The translations under genes were made by a program, and so were the position numbers. A DNA stretch of 13,184 nt from an uncultured Lachnospiraceae bacterium (GTDB lineage: Bacteria; Bacillota; Clostridia; Lachnospirales; Lachnospiraceae): contig CADCRB010000019.1 of NCBI GenBank assembly GCA_902803745.1, positions 1 through 13,184 on the forward strand, written 5' to 3'. Below, in pieces: positions 1 to 6,327 of the stretch. Within the stretch, counting starts at the first letter, position 1; each line of letters opens with the position of its first letter. Below the pieces are notes generated by a model, which was given only the letters and a program-made list of their open reading frames with translations, did not search any database and was not told where the DNA came from.

Positions 1-185
1 AAAATCATCAACTATCTTATTAAAATTCACAGTTCATATGTTTATGTCCTTTCCAAGGCTACCTATGTAATATATTAAATACCTCCGTGCGGCAAAGCTT
101 TTATTTCAAGGTGAAAAGGGGTAAAATAAAAATTTAGATTTGATGTCATCTCAGCAAAATTTGGCGTGGAATAAGGATAAAACAC
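1..185. other. Upstream non-coding region of the first gene cluster
   Basis: I see no supported gene here. The longest plus-strand start in good context (ATG at 38) stops after ten codons. An AAGGA ribosome binding sequence at 174-178 lies 7-8 nt before the ATG at 186 and supports that start. A TAAAAT at 122-127 and a TTGATG at 140-145 resemble promoter elements, but neither has a convincing partner at 16-18 nt. The promoter of the cluster is therefore probably in this region but cannot be placed. Confidence 0.4.
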
Positions 186-599
186 ATGAAGTTCAAATAT
201 TGCAGGATACAGGGAAAAGAACTCGCAGCAAATACCCGTACAGGCAAGGGTATTTTCAGTATGCTCAATCAGATGGTTACGAACGGTGTAATGGATGAGG
301 AGGATGTAGGACTGTTCAAAGAGATTGATGCGTGGTTTGCCGAGGAATTGCCGTGGCCACCGCAGTGTAAGAGACAGGAAAAGGTCATCTGCTACTTCAA
401 GATGGATAATGCGGAAATGATGATGAAGATGATAAACCCGCTTCTATGGCTGATGGAGAGGTATGAGCACCCTTACTATGTCGTTTATACTAATTTTCCC
501 GGCGAGATAGTATATGAGGATGAGTATCAGATAGTAGTCAAGGTTGATGAGAATGTTGTAATCGAGGATATCCAGAAGAGCTGGTCTCCCGATGACTGA
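186..599 (+). CDS. Small conserved-looking hypothetical protein (137 aa)
   Basis: I do not recognise a named family. The protein is soluble-looking: no signal peptide, no membrane segment, acidic overall. It has an N-terminal KELAANTRTGKGIF stretch (residues 11-24), a W-F-x-x-x-LPWPP motif (50-59), a helix rich in methionine (77-90) and a C-terminal strand-rich part containing YVVYTNFPGEIVYEDEYQ (98-115). The W/P-rich middle and the YTNxPGxIVYED block read like a conserved fold, and I recall similar short uncharacterised proteins in clostridia, but that is from memory. The start is supported by AAGGA 7-8 nt upstream. The stop lies about 40 nt before the GMP synthase subunit, so the two are probably cotranscribed. 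No function is proposed. Confidence 0.72.
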   Translation: MKFKYCRIQGKELAANTRTGKGIFSMLNQMVTNGVMDEEDVGLFKEIDAWFAEELPWPPQCKRQEKVICYFKMDNAEMMMKMINPLLWLMERYEHPYYVVYTNFPGEIVYEDEYQIVVKVDENVVIEDIQKSWSPDD

Positions 600-630
600 C
601 GATATATGCCACAATATGATTAAAGAAAGT

Positions 631-636
631 AGGAGG
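631..636 (+). promoter_or_regulatory. Shine-Dalgarno deciding the GMP synthase subunit start
   Basis: AGGAGG is 3 nt before the ATG at 640 and 9 nt before the in-frame ATG at 646. It sits downstream of the earlier in-frame ATG at 592, which has no such site and overlaps the previous gene. Initiation at 640 or, on spacing grounds, 646 is therefore much more likely than at 592. Confidence 0.75.
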
Positions 637-639
637 AAC

Positions 640-1629
640 ATGAAGATGATTAATGACAGAAGACCGGAGGATATGGTCAGGATATCCACGCCAGAGCTGG
701 CGGATGCTTTTATAGAAGAGCAGGTCAAAGAGCTTAGGGACAGGATCGGGGAAAAGAAAGTATTGCTCGCTCTTTCCGGAGGGGTAGATTCTTCCGTGGT
801 AGCAGCGATACTGATCAGGGCGATCGGGCAGCAGCTTGTGTGTGTACACGTCAATCACGGATTGCTTCGAAAGGGCGAACCAGAGCAGGTAATAGAAGTA
901 TTCAGAAACCAGATGAAAGCAAATCTCATATATGTAGATGCGACTGACAGATTTCTTGATAAACTTGCCGGAGTTACAGACCCTGAGACTAAACGTAAGA
1001 TAATCGGCGGAGAGTTCATTGAAGTATTCGCAGAGGAAGCAAGAAAGCTGGATGGTATTGAGTTTTTGGCTCAGGGCACGATATGGCCGGATATACTTGA
1101 GAGTGAAAAAGGGATAAAAGCGCATCATAATGCCGGGGGTCTTCCGGAAGATATGAACTTCGAGTTAGTGGAGCCCGTTAAGATTCTTTTCAAGGATGAG
1201 GTGCGTGTGGTTGGAGAGCGACTAGGTCTGCCCTCGGGTATGGTATACCGCCAGCCTTTCCCTGGACCGGGGCTTGGAGTACGATGCCCCGGCGCCATAA
1301 CCAGAGACAGATTGGAGGCTGTGCGAGAAGCAGATGCGATATTAAGAGAGGAATTCTCAAATCATGGGCTTGAAGGAAAGGTTTGGCAGTATTTTACAGT
1401 GGTTCCTGATTTCAGATCAACGGGTATACGAGATGGAGAGAGGGTATTTGAATGGCCTGTTATCATTCGTGCCGTAAACACGAAGGATGCCATGACGGCA
1501 GAGGTTGAGGAAATACCGTTTGAACTTATGAAGCATTTGGTAAAGAGGATTACATCTGAGGTAAAGGGAGTCAACAGGGTTTTATATGACTTTACGCCGA
1601 AACCTACAGGTACAATAGAATACGAGTAA
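640..1629 (+). CDS. guaA: GMP synthase ATP-pyrophosphatase subunit (stand-alone, no glutaminase domain)
   Basis: The protein adenylates XMP and aminates it to GMP, the last step of de novo guanine nucleotide synthesis in the cytoplasm. Seen: the PP-loop SGGVDSS at residues 46-52, LAQGTIWPD (143-151), KAHHNAGGLP (160-169), the dimerisation-domain signature YRQPFPGPGLGVR (203-215) and the C-terminal KPTGTIEYE (321-329). All align by eye with the C-terminal two thirds of E. coli GuaA. The roughly 200-residue class I amidotransferase domain that precedes the PP-loop in the usual 510-525 residue enzyme is absent; only about 45 residues come first, matching the archaeal-style split GuaA. The gene upstream is not an amidotransferase, so ammonia must come from a glutaminase subunit elsewhere or from free ammonium. 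The start at 640 (329 aa) was chosen for the Shine-Dalgarno; 646 is equally possible. The YjdI/YjdJ-like gene follows after 8 bp. Confidence 0.93.
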   Translation: MKMINDRRPEDMVRISTPELADAFIEEQVKELRDRIGEKKVLLALSGGVDSSVVAAILIRAIGQQLVCVHVNHGLLRKGEPEQVIEVFRNQMKANLIYVDATDRFLDKLAGVTDPETKRKIIGGEFIEVFAEEARKLDGIEFLAQGTIWPDILESEKGIKAHHNAGGLPEDMNFELVEPVKILFKDEVRVVGERLGLPSGMVYRQPFPGPGLGVRCPGAITRDRLEAVREADAILREEFSNHGLEGKVWQYFTVVPDFRSTGIRDGERVFEWPVIIRAVNTKDAMTAEVEEIPFELMKHLVKRITSEVKGVNRVLYDFTPKPTGTIEYE

Positions 1630-1637
1630 ACAGTAAT

Positions 1638-2105
1638 ATGCATAGATTATATGAAAACAAAGATATAACCGTATTTTGGAACTCGGAAAAATGTGTTCAT
1701 GCCAAGGAGTGTGTACATGGCAGTCCCTCGACCTTTGATCCTATGAGGAGACCGTGGATAGATCTTGGAAGGGCAGATACGAGTGAAATATGGCAATCGA
1801 TTGCCAAATGTCCTTCCGGAGCCCTGAGCATTGTGTACAATCACGATGTGAGAATCGTATTTGAGGAAGCGTATTCACGAAGTGCGGCATATGATGGTGA
1901 TAAAAGGATAGGAGAATGTGATTATCAGGCAACAGAAGAAGGATGGGTGATCTTTCACACGGAAGTATCGCCGGAGTATGGAAAAAAGGGTATAGCAAAA
2001 CGCCTCGTGTACATAGTAACTGAAGAGGCGGAAAAGCGTAAGATAAGCCTGATCCCGACCTGCTCATACGCTGTAAAGGTTTTGAAAGATTCAGCAATGA
2101 CTTAA
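1638..2105 (+). CDS. YjdI-YjdJ-like fusion: divergent 4Fe-4S mono-cluster domain plus minimal GNAT domain
   Basis: The N-terminal half (about residues 8-68) matches the Fer4_19/YjdI type: CVHAKECVHGSPSTFD with C19 and C25, an RPWI block (38-41), and CPSGAL with C58. The C-terminal half (about 70-152) matches the short YjdJ-type GNAT family: GECDYQA (92-98), VSPEYGKKGIAKRLV in the acetyl-CoA loop position (110-124) and IPTCSYAVKV (139-148). In E. coli these are two separate small proteins; here they form one 155-residue chain. The function of the family is poorly known. A redox or Fe-S-sensitive acyltransferase is an inference from the domain pair only. No strong Shine-Dalgarno is visible before the ATG. 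The gene starts 8 bp after the GMP synthase stop, so translational coupling is plausible. Confidence 0.85.
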   Translation: MHRLYENKDITVFWNSEKCVHAKECVHGSPSTFDPMRRPWIDLGRADTSEIWQSIAKCPSGALSIVYNHDVRIVFEEAYSRSAAYDGDKRIGECDYQATEEGWVIFHTEVSPEYGKKGIAKRLVYIVTEEAEKRKISLIPTCSYAVKVLKDSAMT

Positions 2106-2147
2106 TATGATAAAAATCATAAGCATAAAGGATAGCATATAATACAT

Positions 2148-3734
2148 ATGGATAAAAGACAGTACGAACAGGCTTTTGATAAATTTTATAAATGCAGAAA
2201 ATACAGTGAGGCTCTCGAAGTGGTCGGAGCTATGAAGTATTCTGGGATTCCAGGAGCCCGTTATTTGGAGATGCTAATATATTATGAGCAGGACGAATAT
2301 GAAAAGATAAGAGGTGCATTGAAGGGAAAGCGGATAGATAACATAGAAGAGAGGGAATTCTATCTTGTGTCTTTAGCTGAGCTGATGATGTACGATGAAT
2401 TTGAGAGCTATTACAGCGAATATGAATCCATTTCAGAAGCTTGTTTGGATTACCTCTGTGCCTTAATGCGTTCCCAAGGACATTTGTGGATACCGGATCA
2501 TAAAGCTGTCATGGGCTATCCTACATATTTTGACAGGAGATACCGCTGGTTTGTGGCAGGATTAATGGTGGATGTATACAATCTGAATGAAGAAAAACTG
2601 ATGCTGATTGAAGCGGGGATACCGGAATCTGATATAAATGATCTAAGACGAAAGATCAAAGATAAATTCGAGATGATAAACGTTAATGAAGCGGTGAATG
2701 AGCTTATTAGAGTATACGTTGATGAAGATCTTCATATTCCGATAGATAATGTTCAGTACCTGCCGAAACTATATTCGGTTCCCAAAGATGATATTGATGA
2801 TGTGCCCAGGCAGTATGAGGAGCTTTCGGATATAGCAGATTTTCTGGAACTTAGCAGAAGGATTCATTTGCAGGGGGTAGCGGAAGCTGCGGCAGAAAGA
2901 TACTGGAAAGAAATCTCTGATACTGTTCATGATGGGAATCTTTATATGACAGGGATCATGGCTCAGCTTTATACAGACAAGGAGCATTTTAGAAAGAGTA
3001 TGATATCGTTTGGAACCGAACCAACTGCCGACAGGATACAATCGGTTCTTGAAAGGGATGCCCCGTACATTATCCAAGAAATAGCATCTCATGAAATGAA
3101 CAAAGTTGTGGAGGATATGTTGTCTGCCCCAGGTCTGTTTTCATATAAAGGAGCGGGATGGAAATTTTGCACGGCGCTAAAAAACGGATCAGGAGACAGG
3201 GAGGGTCATATGCTGTGCCTTTCCTTCTTGAGGGTGTTGGAGTTTGAGATAAACGAAAGAATTATCTATCCTTTGTGCAAAAGGGTGCCTGTAAGACAGA
3301 ATTATGAAGAATTTAAGAGTAAGCTTGACGAAGTAGATAAAGGAGAATTTGCTGCGGAATGGGAATACAGGATATCCTGTCTGGAAAAGGCAAACCCAAA
3401 TACAAATGAGCGCTTAATTTTCGCTGGATTGATAACCCTTTTTGATTCATTGAGATTTAAGAGATACAAGAGGGATTCGATGCATCGGGAATTTGCTGCA
3501 GCGCTTAGAGCGGAATTGGAAGTACAACTGACGGATGAGGGAAAGACGGCTTTAGCCGATGGCAGGCTTGTAAGGCTGATAGAACCGAAAAAACTGGAGC
3601 TTTTCAGACATCCGGATACAGTGACAAGATACAGCGGCCTGGAGATGGCGCTGGCTTGCAGGAGGTATGTGGAACAGGCTCTGATGGATCTGGAGAAGTA
3701 TACTATTTCTCCAAAGGAAGAATCAGGGGATTGA
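2148..3734 (+). CDS. Uncharacterised 528-aa mostly helical protein, possible degenerate HEPN-like C-terminus
   Basis: I do not recognise the family. There is no signal peptide or membrane segment and the sequence is dominated by charged amphipathic helices. Residues 1-105 (YEQAFDKFYKCRKYSEALEV, then repeated Y/E-rich helices) look like TPR-type helical repeats. The middle (about 120-350) shows no motif. Residues 355-520 resemble HEPN/Abi-type helical domains in layout: a long helix SFLRVLEFEINERIIYPL (359-376), variable loops, then ELFRHPDTVTRY (484-495) and the helix GLEMALACRRYVEQALMDLEKY (497-518). In active HEPN proteins the corresponding loop carries R-N-x4-6-H; here it is R-H-P-D-T-V-T, so RNase activity would not be expected. 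That assignment is by eye and weak. The only Shine-Dalgarno-like sequence (AAAGGA, 2127-2132) is 15 nt from the ATG, and a TATAAT lies between them. rarA follows after 19 bp. Confidence 0.85.
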   Translation: MDKRQYEQAFDKFYKCRKYSEALEVVGAMKYSGIPGARYLEMLIYYEQDEYEKIRGALKGKRIDNIEEREFYLVSLAELMMYDEFESYYSEYESISEACLDYLCALMRSQGHLWIPDHKAVMGYPTYFDRRYRWFVAGLMVDVYNLNEEKLMLIEAGIPESDINDLRRKIKDKFEMINVNEAVNELIRVYVDEDLHIPIDNVQYLPKLYSVPKDDIDDVPRQYEELSDIADFLELSRRIHLQGVAEAAAERYWKEISDTVHDGNLYMTGIMAQLYTDKEHFRKSMISFGTEPTADRIQSVLERDAPYIIQEIASHEMNKVVEDMLSAPGLFSYKGAGWKFCTALKNGSGDREGHMLCLSFLRVLEFEINERIIYPLCKRVPVRQNYEEFKSKLDEVDKGEFAAEWEYRISCLEKANPNTNERLIFAGLITLFDSLRFKRYKRDSMHREFAAALRAELEVQLTDEGKTALADGRLVRLIEPKKLELFRHPDTVTRYSGLEMALACRRYVEQALMDLEKYTISPKEESGD

Positions 3735-3753
3735 AAGGTTCTCTCGGTACGAA

Positions 3754-5085
3754 ATGTCACAGATGTCCCTTTTTGACAATAGCATACCGGAACCACTGGC
3801 AGCAAGGCTTCGCCCCGAAAGCTTTGACGAGTATGTGGGACAGGAACATCTTGTCGGACCGGGAAAGATAATCAGAAGGCTTGTAGAGAGCGATCAGATC
3901 TCCTCTATGATCTTTTGGGGACCTCCTGGGGTCGGAAAAACTACACTTGCCCAGATTATAGCGAATAGTACAAAGGCTCAATTTATTACTTTTTCTGCTG
4001 TTACAAGCGGGATAAAGGAAATAAAGGAAGTCATGAATGAGGCCGATAGAATGAAAGGATACGGCCAGAAGACCATAGTTTTTGTGGACGAGATACACAG
4101 ATTTAATAAAGCCCAGCAGGACGCTTTTCTTCCTTTCGTCGAAAGAGGCACCATCATACTGATTGGGGCGACAACAGAAAATCCCTCATTCGAAGTAAAC
4201 AGTGCTCTTTTGTCCAGATGTAAGGTGTTCGTGCTAAAGGGGCTCACTAAGTCGGATATAAAAAATCTTTTGATCCATGCACTGGAGAGCCCAAAAGGCT
4301 TTGGTGGTCAGAAAATAATATTAGAAGAAGATCTTTTAGGGACGATAGCGTCCTATGCAAACGGGGATGCAAGGATGGCGCTTTCTACACTTGAAATGGC
4401 GGTGCTTAATGGGAATATGGCCTCGGACGGCACCATTACTGTTACCAGGCAGATCATAGAGATGATCACTGGGAAGAAAGCTCTTCTTTATGATAAGAAT
4501 GGAGAGGAGCATTATAATCTTATTTCGGCTCTTCACAAATCTATGAGAAATTCAGACCCGGACGCGGCTGTTTACTGGCTTGCAAGAATGCTTGAAGCCG
4601 GTGAAGATCCCATATATATAGCAAGAAGAGTAACAAGATTTGCGGCAGAGGACGTAGGACTTGCTGATCCGAATGCCCTGACACTCGCGGTTTCTGCTTA
4701 TCAGGCATGTCATTTTATTGGGGTTCCGGAGTGCAACGTCCATCTTACTGAGGCGGTTATCTATTTAGCCCTCGCACCTAAATCCAATTCAATGGAAACA
4801 GCGTATCTCAAAGCCAAAGACGATGCGGTAAATGATCTTGCGGAGCCTGTACCACTTGTAATAAGAAATGCTCCGACCGGACTCATGGACGAGCTTGGCT
4901 ATGGACATGGGTATAAATATGCACATGATTATGAAGATAAAATAACGGATATTCAATGTCTGCCCGATAATCTAATCGGAACAGAATACTATAATCCCGG
5001 AAATCAGGGAGCAGAGATTAAATTTAAGGAGCGTCTGGAACAGATAAAGAAATGGAGAGAAGAGCATCAATCTTCAGGAAACTAA
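3754..5085 (+). CDS. rarA: Replication-associated recombination protein RarA (MgsA), AAA+ ATPase
   Basis: RarA is a clamp-loader-related AAA+ ATPase that acts at stalled replication forks and single-strand DNA ends. Seen: the N-terminal LAARLRPESFDEYVGQEHLVG (15-35), Walker A GPPGVGKT (56-63), Walker B FVDEIHRF (110-117), sensor 1 GATTEN (138-143), an arginine finger in LLSRC (152-156), and the family's C-terminal tetramerisation region with ARRVTRFAAEDVGLADP and the closing GYKYAHDYED. At 443 aa it is full length. Residues 3-8 (QMSLFD) match the QxxLF pattern of bacterial sliding-clamp binding peptides, which favours the ATG at 3754 over the one at 3763. The Shine-Dalgarno is weak (GAAAGG at 3733-3738, 15 nt away), so coupling to the upstream gene 19 bp away is likely. 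A hairpin terminator overlaps its stop codon. Confidence 0.96.
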   Translation: MSQMSLFDNSIPEPLAARLRPESFDEYVGQEHLVGPGKIIRRLVESDQISSMIFWGPPGVGKTTLAQIIANSTKAQFITFSAVTSGIKEIKEVMNEADRMKGYGQKTIVFVDEIHRFNKAQQDAFLPFVERGTIILIGATTENPSFEVNSALLSRCKVFVLKGLTKSDIKNLLIHALESPKGFGGQKIILEEDLLGTIASYANGDARMALSTLEMAVLNGNMASDGTITVTRQIIEMITGKKALLYDKNGEEHYNLISALHKSMRNSDPDAAVYWLARMLEAGEDPIYIARRVTRFAAEDVGLADPNALTLAVSAYQACHFIGVPECNVHLTEAVIYLALAPKSNSMETAYLKAKDDAVNDLAEPVPLVIRNAPTGLMDELGYGHGYKYAHDYEDKITDIQCLPDNLIGTEYYNPGNQGAEIKFKERLEQIKKWREEHQSSGN

Positions 5086-5116
5086 AAATCCCCGCCAGCT
5101 GGCCGGGATTTTTAGT
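5081..5116. terminator. Intrinsic terminator after rarA, near-symmetric and probably bidirectional
   Basis: ACTAAAAATCCCCGCCAG (5081-5098) pairs with CTGGCCGGGATTTTTAGT (5099-5116) over 18 positions with a single mismatch. It forms a GC-rich upper stem with A and T tracts at the base. The rarA stop codon TAA (5083-5085) is inside the left arm. Because A and T tracts flank both arms, the hairpin should also stop transcription arriving on the minus strand from the small gene at 5147-5359. Confidence 0.9.
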
Positions 5117-5146
5117 TATATAATGTAGGAGGGTTATGAAAAAGAG

Positions 5147-5359
5147 TTAGTGCTTAATGTATCTTTTGTCTCGTCCGTATGTGATATAATGTCTGTCTTC
5201 AGCGGAAGAGGAGGCAGTATAATATGCAACAGTGTCGTCAAATAGTGCTTTGATCTGCGCTTTTTTCTCTCTCTTCTTGCGCTCATTCTCTTTTTTCTTT
5301 TCTTCTTCGTTCTTTACGTATTCCGAAAACACAACCGGAGCGATCATTTCTGATAACAT
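5147..5359 (-). CDS. Small highly charged hypothetical protein (70 aa)
   Basis: There is no known family that I can name. Reading: a short hydrophobic start MLSEMIAPVVF (1-11), a strongly charged Lys/Glu/Arg helix (residues 14-37, KNEEEKKKENERKKREKK), then ALFDDTVAYYTASSSAED and a Tyr/Lys/Arg-rich tail. It has no clear membrane segment; the middle could form a single long helix. What makes it credible despite its size is a perfect AAAGGAGG ribosome binding site (plus-strand 5368-5375) 8 nt before the ATG, together with its own intergenic space and a terminator just past its stop. The plus-strand frame on the opposite side has no ribosome binding site and a low-complexity Ser/Phe translation. 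Function unknown. Confidence 0.72.
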   Translation of the reverse strand: MLSEMIAPVVFSEYVKNEEEKKKENERKKREKKAQIKALFDDTVAYYTASSSAEDRHYITYGRDKRYIKH

Positions 5360-5367
5360 ATTTCCCG

Positions 5368-5375
5368 CCTCCTTT
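5368..5375 (-). promoter_or_regulatory. Shine-Dalgarno of the 70-aa protein
   Basis: Read on the minus strand this is AAAGGAGG, full complementarity to the 16S rRNA tail, with 8 nt to the ATG at 5359. It is the main argument that this small reading frame is translated. Confidence 0.8.
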
Positions 5376-5583
5376 CTTTCAAATTATTATTCGCTTATTG
5401 ATATATCCTTCTGTACATTATATCGGCATAATTCGATAGAAACCTTATATTATCGGGCTTTTACTTCCGGTGATAAAATCCTGAGTTCAGTTTCGTATGA
5501 TATCTTTTTTTGTTAAGAGATAGTCAATGTTCCAGAGGATTAGAAACGTATTTCCCTGGCACGTGTATTAACGTATAATTCAT
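5376..5583. other. Divergent intergenic region between the 70-aa gene and the PPTase gene
   Basis: No further gene is supported. On the minus strand a TATAAT (plus coordinates 5417-5422) could be the -10 of the small gene, but no good -35 is found 16-18 nt away. On the plus strand a TATAAT at 5574-5579 ends only 4 nt before the PPTase ATG. ACGTA is repeated at 5547-5551 and 5571-5575 with a CACGTG palindrome between them (5560-5565), which could be an operator or chance. Confidence 0.35.
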
Positions 5584-6327
5584 ATGTATAGTGATAAAAT
5601 ATCAGCGCATAACGAAGAAGTGAAGGAGAAAAGGAAAATAAGAGTTTTAGTGGTGGATTATCATAAGCTTGGACTTGAAAATACGTGGGAAGATCTGCTG
5701 CCGCTTCTTTCAGAATCCGAGAGGGAAAAAGTAGGCCGTTTCAAGTTTGAAGCTGACAGGATACGTTCCATAGTAGGTATATGTCTGATAAAGTCCGCAG
5801 TGTACAGAGCTTTTCCTGGTGAAGAGGTTAAGCTGGAGACTACTATGGAAGGGAAACCTCACATAGCAAATCGCTCGGATTTTGAATTCAATCTCTCGCA
5901 TTCAGGCAGAATAATCGCATTAGCTGAGGACAGCTATCCGGTAGGTGTGGATGTAGAGCTTGTGAAAGATAAGGACTGGAAGATTTTTCACAGATATCTC
6001 TCTGATGATGAGATGACTATGATAGAGTCCGCAAAGGATCCGGAGGCCTGCTTTTTTGAGGTCTGGACCGTAAGAGAAGCTTTTTCCAAGGAAGAAGGCC
6101 TGGGACTTAAGATACTGGATAGTGATTTTACAGTCGATTATTCGAAACGGGAGATTAACTATAGCGGTAAAAAGCTGTATTTTTATTCTTTTGATCATAC
6201 AGCCGATGATAGATATAAGCTCAGCATTTGTTCTGCTAAGGAGGTTGCAGAGCCCGAAATCAGTTTCTTAAGTACTGAGGATTGGGAAAGATGTCTCAGA
6301 GAGGGCTTATTTTCCGAAATTAAATAA
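5584..6327 (+). CDS. Sfp-type 4'-phosphopantetheinyl transferase
   Basis: The enzyme transfers the phosphopantetheine arm of CoA to a conserved serine of acyl, peptidyl or aryl carrier proteins in the cytoplasm. Seen: GKPHI (90-94), FNLSHSG (102-108), VGVDVE (120-125) with the Mg-binding pair D123 and E125, and WTVREAFSKEEGLGL (161-175) in place of the usual W-x-x-K-E-x-x-x-K. The functional Glu (E165) and second Lys (K169) are kept, while the first Lys is Arg (R164), a conservative change. The length of 247 aa fits the Sfp class, not the roughly 120-residue AcpS class. No carrier protein, NRPS or PKS gene is in the window, so its client is unknown; it could be the cell's fatty-acid ACP or a secondary metabolite system elsewhere. 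No Shine-Dalgarno is visible before the ATG. The last 21 bp overlap the convergent flavodoxin-SCP2 gene. Confidence 0.92.
   Translation: MYSDKISAHNEEVKEKRKIRVLVVDYHKLGLENTWEDLLPLLSESEREKVGRFKFEADRIRSIVGICLIKSAVYRAFPGEEVKLETTMEGKPHIANRSDFEFNLSHSGRIIALAEDSYPVGVDVELVKDKDWKIFHRYLSDDEMTMIESAKDPEACFFEVWTVREAFSKEEGLGLKILDSDFTVDYSKREINYSGKKLYFYSFDHTADDRYKLSICSAKEVAEPEISFLSTEDWERCLREGLFSEIK

Noticed and set aside
38..70. Ten-codon plus-strand frame near the window start
   Set aside because: There is no ribosome binding site and the peptide is too short; nothing supports translation.
61..105. ACGGAGGTAT on the minus strand, resembling a ribosome binding site
   Set aside because: No start codon lies at a usable distance. 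A second AAAGGA-ATG arrangement further along the minus strand stops after five codons.
592..639. N-terminal extension of the GMP synthase subunit from the ATG at 592
   Set aside because: It overlaps the stop of the previous gene, has no Shine-Dalgarno, and its 16 residues do not resemble GuaA; AGGAGG at 631-636 points to 640 or 646.
538..1128. Minus-strand open frame of 196 codons
   Set aside because: It lies opposite the well-matched GMP synthase subunit, and its translation is Ser/Tyr/His/Phe-rich with no family match, as expected for an antisense shadow.
3302..3805. Minus-strand open frame of 167 codons
   Set aside because: It is opposite the 3' part of the 528-aa gene and the rarA start, Ser-rich and without a ribosome binding site; an antisense shadow.
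5232..5516. Plus-strand open frame of 94 codons with a hydrophobic Phe/Ser run
   Set aside because: It is the mirror of the charged 70-aa minus-strand gene, lacks a ribosome binding site, and its hydrophobic run is the complement of Lys/Glu codons.
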